64,000 nt of DNA from Lophius americanus (lineage: Eukaryota > Chordata > Actinopteri > Lophiiformes > Lophiidae). A model generated the notes under the pieces. It made no database searches. It was not told the DNA's origin and saw nothing but the letters and a program-made list of their open reading frames with translations. The stretch spans positions 6,815,001 to 6,879,000 of the forward strand of contig JBBDHG010000028.1 of the NCBI GenBank assembly GCA_037951165.1, read 5' to 3'. Below, in pieces: positions 42,750 through 53,604 of this stretch (position 1 is its first letter; every line of letters starts with the position of its first letter). The translations under genes and the position numbers were made by a program.

Positions 42750-44385
42750 GTCAAGGAGAGCTGGAATTAGCTCAATGAAAAGAGTTGTCCTGCGTCCTGA
42801 GAGACAGTATGGGATGACACCGGGATGTTTTAAGAATCTGATGATAGAGTCACCAACAATTCAAATCTCAAATCACAATTATCGCTACATTTCCAAGGTA
42901 ACTGTTAGTTGCAAGCTTTGATCTGAGGTGATGTCTGTCTGTTAAGGAGCTGACTGCCTGCAAGAGAGGTGAGTGGTTGATTATATGGTATGTGGGTGCA
43001 GCAGCAGCATTTTCTCCAAACAAGATATGAAAATAAAAAAGTACAATAAAATAAAAGGTTTTCATTTGTCAAGTGACTGCAATAGAGAATTTGGTTTTTC
43101 ATAACACAATGATTCGCGAAAGTAAAAATGGCAAATAAACTTTGCTGCCTGGTTTCTAAAATGTCTTCAGTCTTCTGTGATCCAATCCTCAGCATTAAAC
43201 ACAGAAGACAGAGGAGGGGTCAGAGGTCAGCGCAACTGTTAATGAACTCCCATATAAACTGGCCGCTTCCTTCCCATGGTGGGGTCTGTGTTTAGCAAAG
43301 GATGTCCTTCCCGGTGCATCTTGTCTGGATAGAGCTCCTGAATGGTAGCTGTTTCTTCCTGGAGTTATTTTTGAAACATTCTGTCATTCCGTATTAGGGT
43401 GTCTTCTGTACCAGGAGCATTTTGAAGGACATGCTTGATCTTCAGCATTTGTCACTATTTATAACTTTGCCTATGAAGACATTTTTATTCATTTTTCTAG
43501 TCAAAGTTCTAATTTATGGATTTTAGGAGTAGAACGGGCTGATCTAACGTTTATTGGGAAAGACTGTAGGCAAAGAATTAGATTGAGTCACTACACTACA
43601 ACCTGTTTATAATATGACCCAGTGGCAGCATCTATATGTTCAAGTAAGGAGCCAAGGATGGATCCCTGCGAGACACAACAGGTGAAAGGGGTCACTGGGG
43701 AAGGGCAATTGATTTGCCCTATAAAACATGCGTGGACTCACTAAACAGAATTATGTAACCTGATACAACCCATAAAGTCTAATGAGAGTCAAATAGTAGT
43801 ATGCGTTACTAAAGAAGTTGAGCTAATCTAAATAAAATTGAATATTTTTCATGAAATAATTTTATGTGGTACGTTTTTTTTCACTCTTAAAAGCTTGACT
43901 AAACGATTTGACATTTTACTGTAAATTTAGAGCTATATTAATCTAATATATGCTCCAAATAAATAAAATATTCAAACAAATTGTTTTCCATAGTCTTTTC
44001 TTGATGAAGACATTAATATAGTGTTTATATTGGAGATATTATATTATATTTAACTCTGAAAAAGTGGCTTTACCCCCCCTTTATTTCTTCCTCTTTAATA
44101 ACAATAATGCTTCATCCATCCAGCTGCATCCTTCTTTTCTTTCCTTCCTTTCATTCACTTATTTGGACAAAAGAATAGTTGTCACCATCAGACAGGAAAA
44201 CAAACAGTTGTGTTTGTTAATGAAGTGTTGATAATACGTCTTCAGTGCTCATCGAATCAGTAACTCAGGAAGATGGGGGAGACTATAGAGAGGGATTTGT
44301 AGTTGGCCTTAAGGACGCTCTAGAAAACCATCCGCAGACATGGCCCAGGCCTGGGCTGGTAATATAGTTGGATGATGGAAGGAAC
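42750..44385. other. Intergenic sequence, nothing recognised
   Basis: Immediately follows the 5' side of the minus-strand LINE; 42750-43000 could still be its 5' region. No ORF with recognisable domain. Confidence 0.45.
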
Positions 44386-44389
44386 ACTT

Positions 44390-45190
44390 TAACTTGACTA
44401 TCTTCTAAAATGAACGCAGAGTCTCTCTCTGGGAGGGCTTGTTCTTATCCCTGGCAGAGGTCCCTGAGGTGACCATCTCCTCAGCAGCAAAGAGCTGGGT
44501 GTGGATGGGATTTATCCCGAGGGGCTGAAGGCTTTGGACATTGTTGGGTTGTCTTTGTTTAAACACATGGAGGCTGTGCTCCAGTAACAGCGGTGGCAGC
44601 AGGCTAAAGGATATATAGTCCCTCCAGAGAGTTTTGGGAGTAACCCAGGTTCTCACCCTAGTAGGTCATGCCTTGAAAACCTCCAAAGGGAGGCATCCTG
44701 GAATCATCCTGATCAGACCATCCCTGTGGTCATGAGCTATGGGTATGAGAGTTCGTACCTCCAAAGCTGAGGCCATGGCTCTCTTCCAGAAAGTGGATGA
44801 TGCTCTCTCAGGGCTGGGGATGAGTTAATGTCATTAATGATGAGTTAAGGAGTATCTCTGGGTCTTTTTCAGAACAATGGACAGTGAGATGGACAGGAGG
44901 GTTGGTGCCGTATCAGAAGTAATGAGAGTGTTGTGTCAGTCCGTTGTGGTGGAGAGAGAGCTGAGGTTGGAGGCAAAGCTCTCCATCTACCAGTCCGTTT
45001 ACGTTCCAACCCTCATCTATGGACATGAGCTTTGTTTAGAGACCAAAATAATGAGATCAGAGATACAAGTGGCTGAAATGAGCCTACTTCCTGGGGTCTG
45101 GGCTCAGCTTCAGAGATGAGGTGAGGAGCCAGACATCTAAAGGGAACTTGGAGTAAAGCCTCTGCTCCTTCAACAATGTGGGACTTCAGA
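44390..45190 (+). pseudogene. Rearranged LINE RT fragments (family C)
   Basis: 44455-44560 reads EVTISS, then sequence resembling the GVDEI-PE-LKALDIVGL motif of the RT fingers. 44655-44715 is an inverted snippet (minus: GCCTCCCTTTGGAGGTTTTC, the PPGRLPLEVF motif). 44860-45175 reads MDSEMDRRVGAVSEVMRVL, ELRLEAKLSIYQSVYVPTLI, YGHELCLETKIM, IQVAEMSLLPGV. At least two breakpoints. Confidence 0.75.
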
Positions 45191-45194
45191 TGGA

Positions 45195-46095
45195 TGTGGT
45201 CTTGGCTCCCTGCTGTGTACCAGTCTTCTTCTCAGTACTCTTAGTGGTCTTAAATGTAAGTCAGTGATTGACAGAGGTCAGAGGTTAGAAGAGGTAAGGT
45301 GTGCAGGGTCACCAACTTGACCTTGTTGTTTTTAATGCCACATATTCTGGGGTCCCCCCACCCCCGGTCCGGACGTTGTTATATAATTGCAGCAGTTTGA
45401 GTTACAAGGACTTCAAGTCAAGGGAGTGAGTCCTTAAGGCCATACTGGCAAACGATCACTGATTGATTTACTGACTGCTAATTATGTCAGTGAGGATAAG
45501 AGGGGACAGATGGGTGATAGCTGGACAGAGGACTGTTATCCAAGAACAGACAGAAAAGACAGTAGTGGTGATAGTGGTGACAAACAGCCAAAATAGCATC
45601 AGTAAAGACAAAGACACAGCGGTCTAGGCAAACAGACAGGAAGAGAAACGTAAGGTAGCCACTGTGAAGGCCTGGCAGCTGCAGTGACTGAACCATTCTG
45701 GTGGCAAGTACAGCAGATGGAACCCAGTTGAAGACCAGGGCCATGGATGGGGCAACTGAAGAAACAGAACTTGAATGAAAGTGGAAAATTGGAAATATGA
45801 TCCAAATTAAAATCTACAAATTCATCAAAAACATAGTTATTAAAACAGTTATTTGACCATAATACTAAGTTGTACAGAAGCCCTGAAGTCCAAATTGTGT
45901 TATTTGGAAAGGAAGGAAAGTTCCTTTGGCTATATCTTTATTTTTGTCAGTCACGAAAATAATCTGTTAATTTGCCATTTAGGAAAGTTCAGTTCCTTCC
46001 TCCAATGTTTTATTTTGAACTAAAACGGAAGCAGTGGTGCGGTTCGTCCCCGACATTTTATTTTGAAATAAACTTGAAGAATCGATATCACTGCT
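45195..46095. other. Intergenic sequence upstream of RFTN2, nothing recognised
   Basis: No transposon or ORF recognised. Distal RFTN2 promoter elements may lie here. Confidence 0.45.
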
Positions 46096-46099
46096 AACC

Positions 46100-46403
46100 T
46101 GACAGTAGAGGAAAGTTTGCTTCCAGACGGACCGCCCCTCCTCCTCCGCCGGAGTCCGACCTGCAGCCACACTAGCGGGACGCTTCTGTGCCATCAACCG
46201 CCGGATGACCGACTTTCCACGCTGCTCCTCTCCTCACTCGGTGGCTGGCTTTCCGTCTTCTCTCAGCCGCTTGTTGTCTGCGAAGACCCGGGGGGATAAC
46301 CACGGAGGACCGAGCTGGGATGGATAGGTCCCGTTGAAGTTGATCTGCGTTCCTCGGTGCTTCTCCCCGCGCTGAGTGAGCAGCTGTCCCCGCCTAGGAG
46401 GTC
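46100..46403 (+). promoter_or_regulatory. rftn2: RFTN2 promoter / 5' UTR, GC-rich
   Basis: Seen: a sharp change from AT-rich sequence to a CpG-containing stretch immediately before the RFTN2 ATG. An Sp1-type GC box (CCGCCCC, 46132-46138) and a second C-rich motif (CCCCGCC near 46388) occur. No TATA box is apparent. Inference: CpG-type promoter and 5' UTR; the start site cannot be placed from sequence alone. Short ORFs across it on both strands are shadows. Confidence 0.6.
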
Positions 46404-46542
46404 ATGGGCTGCGGGTTGCGGAAACTGGAGGACCCGGAGGACAGTAGTCCCGGCAAGATCTACTCCACCCTGAAGAGGGCCCAGGTGGAGACCAGAACCG
46501 AGACCGTGTACGAGTACGTCCTGCTGGACTTCAGCCTAGAGG
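46404..46542 (+). CDS. rftn2: RFTN2 exon 1 (raftlin-2), codons 1-46 plus one base
   Basis: Seen: ATG at 46404 opens MGCGLRKLEDPEDSSPGKI, continuing through YSTLKRAQVETRTE to YEYVLLDFSLE, then donor AGG|GTAGGA (GT at 46543). Gly2 and Cys3 form the N-myristoylation/palmitoylation signal of raftlins. The wording RKLEDP-DSSPGKI fits raftlin-2 better than raftlin-1. Known: raftlins are acylated proteins of the inner plasma-membrane leaflet that associate with lipid rafts; raftlin-2 is linked to TLR ligand uptake and lymphocyte signalling. The exon ends in phase 1 and joins exon 2 as G|GC (Gly). No upstream in-frame ATG precedes it closely. Exons 2 and 3 follow at 61.9 and 63.6 kb; the rest of the gene is outside the window. 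Confidence 0.93.
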
Positions 46543-47189
46543 GTAGGACCCTGTTTTTACTGCATAAAAAAAAAAGATTTTGAATAATGAGATCAAATTT
46601 CAAAAGAAAAAGACAATTTCATAATTCTAACCCTTAATCCTCACTAGTAACAGTTTCGCCTTTTCACTTCTTATGTTCTGATAGTGTTATTGGCTTCAGC
46701 TTTGGAAAGGTTGTGAATTTTAGGCTGGGTTTGGTTGAATAATTAATTGTGCAAACAAGATCACAGAATGTTTAGGACAAAAATCTCAGTGGCATCATAA
46801 AAAAACACATTCCAAATTGTAAGACTTTCATGCTGGAATCTTTGCTTCAAAATTGTTATTACATTTGGCATAAGGTCATTTTTCATTCATGGAAACTTAA
46901 TAGTGAAAATACAGGTTTCTTTCCTTGTTTCCCTAAAGAGTTTTTTTTGCTGTATAGTAGAACCAGGAAATACTTTCTTAGCTGGAATAATGTTTGTGTG
47001 TTCATATGAATGGATAAAAAGTGCTGTGTGACAAAAAAAAGTTTTATTCGTGTGTATTTTAATCTGTCAGAGTATCAGATCTAGATTTTTAAAGGTTAAA
47101 ATCCTATAAATAAATGAGTATTATGATAAGCCTCATAATAGCTTTAATCCGGAGGGGATTAAGTTAGGAAGGACTGATTATCACAGTGT

Positions 47190-47470
47190 TGAAATTTTGA
47201 TACATAACTCAAAATACAATTTTATCACCATTCTTAATTCAGAATTAATTATTCTCGTGATGATTGAGTCACAATACTTAACTTGTGATACTATATTATC
47301 AGGATACCTAACTCATGATACAATATTATCAAGATAATTAGGATGTGATACTTTTACTTGTTACAATATTATGATATCTAAGTTGATGATATTTAACTCA
47401 CAGTAGAATATATCACAATATTTATTTGATGGTAAATTACTATCACAATACTATCTTACTAAATTAATAC
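47190..47470. repeat. Degenerate AT-rich tandem repeat (TAACTCATGATACAATATTATC)
   Basis: About eight diverged copies of a unit near 30 bases: AACTTGTGATACTATATTATC, AACTCATGATACAATATTAT, GGATGTGATACTTTTACTTG, AACTCACAGTAGAATATATC. Non-coding. Confidence 0.75.
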
Positions 47471-47474
47471 TCTA

Positions 47475-48955
47475 AATACATTACGTCTGCTGGATGGTGT
47501 GTATTTTTTTTAACTTTTTCATATATTTTTGTGCGTTTTTTGGGGAATTACAGCTGTGCTGCCCCCATAATTTCCATTGTTACTGCTCTGTATGGGTAAG
47601 CTCTCTGACAATGTGGAAAATAATTGCAGACTACAGATCCAAGACTCCTTTTTGAAGATAGTGTCCATCTTGCTGTTTGTAGATGTGTGTGACCATTTTT
47701 ATTTTGTTTTTTTTACCCCTAATTGGTTTTTTGCCAACTTTAGAGTAACCAAAAAAATATTCAGATGCAGTCCTTCAGCCTGATTAGAACTGAGTCACGT
47801 TAGTTTTCCGGCTCTCCAAAAGTGGAAGCGAGATCTGGAATCTACTCGGAACATGTGTGTTAATCTGGAATATTTGAGAGTTGCCATTTTTTGCGGGATA
47901 ATCCTTTCATCTGGTGCTCAGACCGCCGGTTTGGGCTGTGACCTATTTGGAAGGAAATGGTGATTAGGTTGTGAATGGGGGCCTGGCATGTGAGGAGCTG
48001 GTCAACACTGTGATGAATCATTGAAGAAAGTGCTGCACTCCAAATAAGGGGAACAGGAAACTTCAAAATGTGTCCTGCCTTTTAATGACTTCAGGATGGT
48101 TCAGCGTTCAGCATGGGTCCTGTTTATCAGATATTCAACAAGAGTTGCATTAAACAAGGACATAGGAAGTGACTTCATTCTGTCTTTCTTAACTGAGAGG
48201 CTCTTTGGCGGGGATGCTCGACTGAGACTGAGAGACTGAGTCTCATGAATAAGGATCATTAATTCTCGCCACAGAAGGCCTCCTTGTTGGATGACAGGAG
48301 TTTCCCCTGTCATCCACCAGCCGTGGGTTTGCAGTCCACGACGGTGTTGAATGCTGCTGAATTTGCTGCATGTGGTTGGAGAGGCTGTCATTATCTGCTC
48401 CCATTATTAGCAGCCAGTCATGGGTTCTACTCTCAGACAGACTTATAAATGCTGTGGTTTTTATAGATCAAATCCCTCTATGTAGTATCAGATCCAGACC
48501 CAGGCTAGGAGAATGTGGCTGCGGCCAAACGTTTTCATGGCAGAACCACATGGCTGTTGGGAAACTCAGCAGGGATATTAAACCTGAAAATCTGGTCTTA
48601 TTTTTACCATCAAACTCAATCTGGGTTTATGAGATTTGTCCAGCTGTAGTGGCTGCACCATGAAGGCCAAAAAGGATAATCGCAGTCATTTTCATCAATG
48701 ATGTAATCACGGTTATTCACCAGTAGGCCTGCCAATATCATTACATAATCAACTGATCACAATTATTTGAAAAATTTGCAATTATTAATTCATAATCATG
48801 ATAATTGCCTCATCCGTATAAAAATGTTTGACGTAAGAAAAGAATGTCATATTTTATATATCTGACGTCTATAAGTCGTTTTTCAACTGTTTGAAGTGTG
48901 GCTGGTGTTAATGATGTCATCATGATTCTCTTACACTGCCTTCAATAAAATAGTC
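47475..48955. other. RFTN2 intronic sequence with one hairpin
   Basis: An 11-bp stem TGGATGACAGG / CCTGTCATCCA lies at 48288-48316. ORFs of 96-97 aa (48101-48391 minus, 48370-48663 plus) have no recognised domain. Confidence 0.45.
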
Positions 48956-48959
48956 CTGG

Positions 48960-49420
48960 TCCTATGCTGTTGTCCCCAACAGCAAGGGTGTATCCCCAAA
49001 AAGGTCCCAATCTCCTGTGTTGTACAAGCAATCCCCTGGATTGAACTATGGAAATTAAATGTGAAGTTATGTCTGAAAACTGTTTTTTGTAAACTCAAGA
49101 AAAATCTTTTAGAGATTTTTTAGAGAGTTTTAGAGAAAGATATAATATTTACAAGATTTAGCTTGTCGAGTTTTATTCACCAAATTTGGACTAAATTGAA
49201 CCAAAAGTTGAGAAATAATGCCCGAAAAACTTTTGGAGTTAAAGCACCCCCTAGTGTTGGAAACATACAACTGACTTTTCCTCAAATCAATCCGGTTCTT
49301 CCTCCCACTAAGGTCTAAGTGTATATAAAATTTTAAAATGAGTCATAAAACGGTTCTTGAGTTATTTAACATGAAATATCTGCGGTGGCGATTCTATAAT
49401 ATTGACAACTTTTTGGGGAT
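48960..49420 (-). repeat. Dispersed repeat, family D, inverted long copy
   Basis: TTGTACAAGCAATCCCCTGG then ATTGAACT is the reverse complement of the family D core. Flanks GTTATGTCTGAAAACTG, AGCACCCCCTAGTGTTGGAA and AATCAATCCGGTTCTTCCTC recur at 56040-56130. Confidence 0.65.
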
Positions 49421-49654
49421 AAAATTAGTCCTTAGCACAACAGCATGGATAATTCAGTAACAAAGTTAAACATCACTGTTGGCACATTTTGGTTCAAATG
49501 GGAACAGAGGGTCTCATATCTTGAGGGAGACAATATGTTAATGTTGCAGGTAAAAGTTGTAGTTTGAACCACAAGCCTACTCACCAGGTTACCTCTAATC
49601 GATTTTATATTGATCTATATACAATTAGTTGTTTCCTACTTATTGAGGCTCTGA

Positions 49655-50240
49655 GTGTGTATCTCCCTACTCCACCATGACAACATCACTTGCCCAGCCA
49701 GTGTAGTTAGGTCCGAGCCGCTTTCAGACAACCAGCGCTACAGACTGGGCTCTGGGTCAAACTGCTCAAGTGAGCGGCCCTCAGGACTGATTATCATCAA
49801 GTCCTCCAGCGTTGCAACACTGCTCACTTTTGTCTTGATTCTGTTATTAGCAGAGAACCCTCTCTCTCACTGAGCCACAGATAGGGGAAGCACCATCATA
49901 ATTTCAACTAAATTGGAGAATAATCTTAGATTCTGTGCAGAATGTTTTTTTCCCTAGCATCACTTTCCATAACTGGGTATGTCTTGTGCATGAACTGACC
50001 TTTCACTAAAGTTCAGACCATTCTACATTTCTTTACATCACGTCCATTGTTTGTCAAGATCTCTCTGTACGACTTAACTAAGCTATCAACCTGATCCTCG
50101 CCATAGATAACAATATGTTCTTGCCATGCATCAAAGGAGCTGATAACCTATGATCTCTTTTTGAATGCCGTGTTTCTGTAACTCTTGACAGCATGTTTGC
50201 AAATCTTCTCTCTAGACAGTAATATCCATTGTTATATATA
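49655..50240 (-). pseudogene. hAT-type transposase C-terminal remnant
   Basis: Minus strand with frameshifts: FDAWQEHIVIYGEDQVDSLV, SYREILTNNGRDVKKC, then sequence equivalent to a NLVEIMMVLPLSVAQCERG-like dimerisation helix in broken frames, and VSSVATLEDLMIISPEGRSL followed by EQFDPEPSL. This is the conserved hAT dimerisation region (ZNF862-like transposases). The 72-aa plus ORF at 49655 is a shadow. Confidence 0.65.
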
Positions 50241-50244
50241 TGAT

Positions 50245-51470
50245 TGCATTCAGTTAATTTGTGAATGTGGCTTGATATGGGGGGCCCTTGAGTAAAACAT
50301 ATAGGAAGGTCATTCCAGTGAGGTTACTTGCAGCTCAGCTGCACTTCATCATCTGTTAAGGTCTGCACAACGACTGAATTGAGCTGGGATGACTCAAATG
50401 TCGCTTGAGAAATTTCACTAGCAGCATTTGTCTGTCATATCTGATGTTAAGGGCTGGGCTTGGATCGGAATGAGTAAAAAATTGGATATTTTTCGTTGAT
50501 GTGTTTCTTTTTCTGGCCAGAGTTAGCTAGCTACTTGGTTAGTAACATTTAATTATAAATTCAAACTTTGTCGAGCTAAACTACATCAAAATAAATCAAA
50601 CACTGATCATATGATAACACGTGACGAGAAGGGATTTTTTAACCAGTTACTTCTGTTCGCCCAACGTTTCAACAGCCACCACTGGAGGACAGGCCTGTGA
50701 AACGTTACAGACCGCCCGTTATGTATGTGAAACCAAAAATATAAAGATGTACATTTGATAGGGCAGCTAGACGCTAGTGCGAGGTAACACAAACAAAACC
50801 TATGGCCATTTCTATTTTAATTTTTGGTTTTGAATGTGCTGTATATCTGCGTCTGGATTGTTTTGTCACTGGGGACTTGCAGAAAAAAAAACGTGGAAAT
50901 TCTTCCTGTCGTAAATAAAGGTGAATAAAGGTGGGGGTTTCGCACTGATCCACATTTTACTTAGAAGAAGAGCATAATCGCGAAAACTGTGAAAACGAAA
51001 ATGCTATATGCAAACGCAGGGAAAAGGACAGTTCTACAAGAGATGTACTAATCTACATGAGTTGTCCAAAAATAAAACATTGTCATTGATTATGTTCACA
51101 ATGATGTCTACCCTAGATACTGTTGGGCCTTGATGGAAGTTTTTTGTCACTAAGGGATTTCTCGCTCTTCATATATTTTTACCATTAGATTTAATATTCC
51201 TGCCGCTACTCTAGCCAAATCATTTAACATAAATCTGGATTAAAGGAGCCTGAGTGCCGTTATAAGAATCACCACATCGCTCCACCCATCTCTGGCCTTG
51301 TGTTTAGTTTCTGGGACACTTGTAGACTTATTGTCACACAGTGAAACACACCATCCCCCATCTCTGTCACTTCGCTGTGTGAAAGCAGGGCTCTCCTTCA
51401 GCTTGGCCTGTTTTTACTCCGACTGGGTCTTGAAGCCAGAGGCAGATCGACAGAATGGGAGAGGGTTAAC
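50245..51470. other. RFTN2 intronic sequence, nothing recognised
   Basis: 50245-50460 may be the decayed upstream part of the hAT remnant; beyond that nothing recognised. Confidence 0.45.
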
Positions 51471-51476
51471 TCCCAC

Positions 51477-52124
51477 TAGGTGGGTTAGCATGGACGGCCT
51501 AATTCAGAAAACATGCCTAATCGGAAAGTAAATGCTGCATGTAAACACCACTTTCGAATGGAAAGAACCTTTCCGATTGAGATTTCATTCCCTTTGCAAG
51601 GAGATCTAAATCCTTTTGGAAAGCTTTTCCGATAGCCAGTGGCTGCATGTAAACACTGTATTGGAAAGCTTTCTGTAGGAGTTGTATCTGGGCATGCCCA
51701 GCGTCTTGACGTAATGCTCCGCTGACTTTTTTCAGCGGCGTCACGCATTTTAAATATGGCGACTTCAAAACAGTAGCCGGCTACATCGGAGAGCCATTTA
51801 TTCATCGTAACTTTGAAATAGTTTAACATATTTGGACGGTTAGATGGGCAAAAAGTCACTTCATCACATGCCTTCTTTGTCGTCTTCCTCTTCTGGGTGC
51901 ATGTTAGCGGTTTGCACCCAACTTATCAAAGCATTATCGCCATCTTATGAACTGGAATGTGAATCATCTGCGTATGTCAGAAATCTGTTTCCGATTAGAT
52001 GAGTCGATGCATGTAAAGGCCGAGTCGGAAAAAAGATCACAGGTCATGTAAACAAGCGATCGACATTGCTATTCGGAATGGTTTAATTCGAATAGGAGAA
52101 AGGAGTCCCATGTAAACCCAACTA
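51477..52124. mobile_element. 648-bp TIR element (MITE)
   Basis: Left end TAGGTGGGTTAGCATGGAC and right end (reverse complement) TAGTTGGGTTTACATGGGAC are imperfect inverted repeats; CTAG spans both junctions. Inside, GCATGTAAACA-type motifs recur at about 51536, 51643, 52009 and 52046, and pairs of CGGAAA/TTTCCG boxes repeat. Overlapping ORFs (124, 83 aa, minus) have no recognisable domain. Non-autonomous DNA transposon; superfamily not assigned. Confidence 0.65.
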
Positions 52125-52189
52125 GAGACTGTCCAAAGGGGTTTATAGGTATCAATATTTTTAATGCTAACTCCTAACCTGAGCTCCAT

Positions 52190-52495
52190 ACAGCTCAGTC
52201 CAGCAAAATGTCCTCTAATGAAGACTGCTGGTTACTTCCAGCAGGATAACGCTCCCTGACACACAGCAGGAATGGTTCGTGAATGGTTTGAGGAATACAA
52301 CAACCAGTTCAAGGTGTTGGCTTGGCCTCCAGATTCTCCAGATCTCTGTAGCATCTGTGGGTCTGGTCATGGATGCCACACCTCACAACTTCCAGGACTA
52401 AGTGGATCTACTGCTAACGTCTTAGTACCAGTTCCCACATCACACCTTCAGAGGTCGGCTGGAGTCCAGGCCTCCATGGGTAAGAGTTGTTTTAT
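52190..52495 (+). pseudogene. Tc1-like transposase 3' fragment
   Basis: TTCCAGCAGGATAACGCTCC (FQQDNAP, second Asp region), then REWFEEYNNQFKVLAWPPDS and PDL, then a deleted NPIEHLWD segment and the HLQRSAGV end. Frameshifted. Same family as 34060-34270 and 14168. Confidence 0.85.
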
Positions 52496-53184
52496 TGTCA
52501 AAAAGGGGACCTAGAAAATATGAGGCATGTGGATATAACGTTAGGACAGAATGGCCTATGATAGAGCTCTGAGGATGGGTAGCTATTCAAAAAGAATTGA
52601 TGGCAGCTGTGCCTTGTTACACAAAACATCCTGAAAAACTGTGGAAACACTTTCTTAACTCGTTGCTCACTCACTCAGTGTGTAAACATGTCAATTATTT
52701 CACTCTGAGTAAGTTTCTTTGCACTGAAAAAGCCCGCTCCTGTAGAACCCCGATTGTTTTGGTGATGGTGATGAAGATGGTTCCCAGCATGAACCCATCT
52801 TCAGGATAGAATACATCCTGACAGAGACCCAGCTTTGGCCAGTTCTTCTGAGCGTCATTGAATCGAACAAGGAGAGCAATCAAAGATAAAGGGATAATGG
52901 GATGGCGTGTCAGGGATTGATGAATGAAGGGATTTAAGCCGAGGCGACTCGGTGCTGACTCGATGAACGGAGGAGGGAAGAATGAAAATTCCATCATCAG
53001 CTCATTGTCTTAGTTTCCAAAGGTATTTATCTGCCTGCTGGTTCTGTACTGGTTCCAGAGATTAGAGCTATTATCCCTAATCTCTGTCTGAACAGATGAT
53101 CTGATGGCTCCTAATGGATTATCTCAGATTAAAATTTGTGTTTTGATTATTGAATTCAGGGGAGATTTGAAGGGCGTTTCAATT

Positions 53185-53262
53185 TCAAACTCAATTCATT
53201 CACTCATTTTCTGTAGCCGCTTATCTTGTTCAGTGTGACGGGAGGGCCGGATTCTATCCTAG
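53185..53262 (+). repeat. Dispersed element, family B, partial
   Basis: AATTCATTCACTCATTTTCT, GTAGCCGCTTATCTTGTTCA, GTGTGACGGGAGGGC, as at 17505. Confidence 0.6.
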
Positions 53263-53454
53263 CCTACAATGAGGTATTGGCTGTCCTACTGAGGAAAAAC
53301 TATGGAATACCATCTAGTGGACTGGAAAAGTGGCTGAAGATTTCTGATGATTCTTGCATCAAATGGTTATTTCATACAGGGTTCTTGTGGGATTTAGGAA
53401 AGTCTTAGAATGTCGTCATCTGAATTAGAGCTGAGCGATTAATCGTAAAAAGAT

Positions 53455-53600
53455 TGCAAAGTCCAAATTTGGTGCATATGAATCGACACCAGGAGATCCA
53501 TTTTATATACATATAATGTTTTACTCTGATAACTCATATTTTTCCCACTAAGGAGAGCTTCTTTGTTTTTCTTTTTCTTTTTCTTTTAAACCAAATCTAG
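53455..53600 (+). repeat. Dispersed repeat, family D, partial
   Basis: AATTTGGTGCATATGAATCG, ACACCAGGAGATCCATTTTA, AATGTTTTACTCTGATAACT: parallels 26985-27060. Confidence 0.5.
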
Positions 53601-53604
53601 TATT

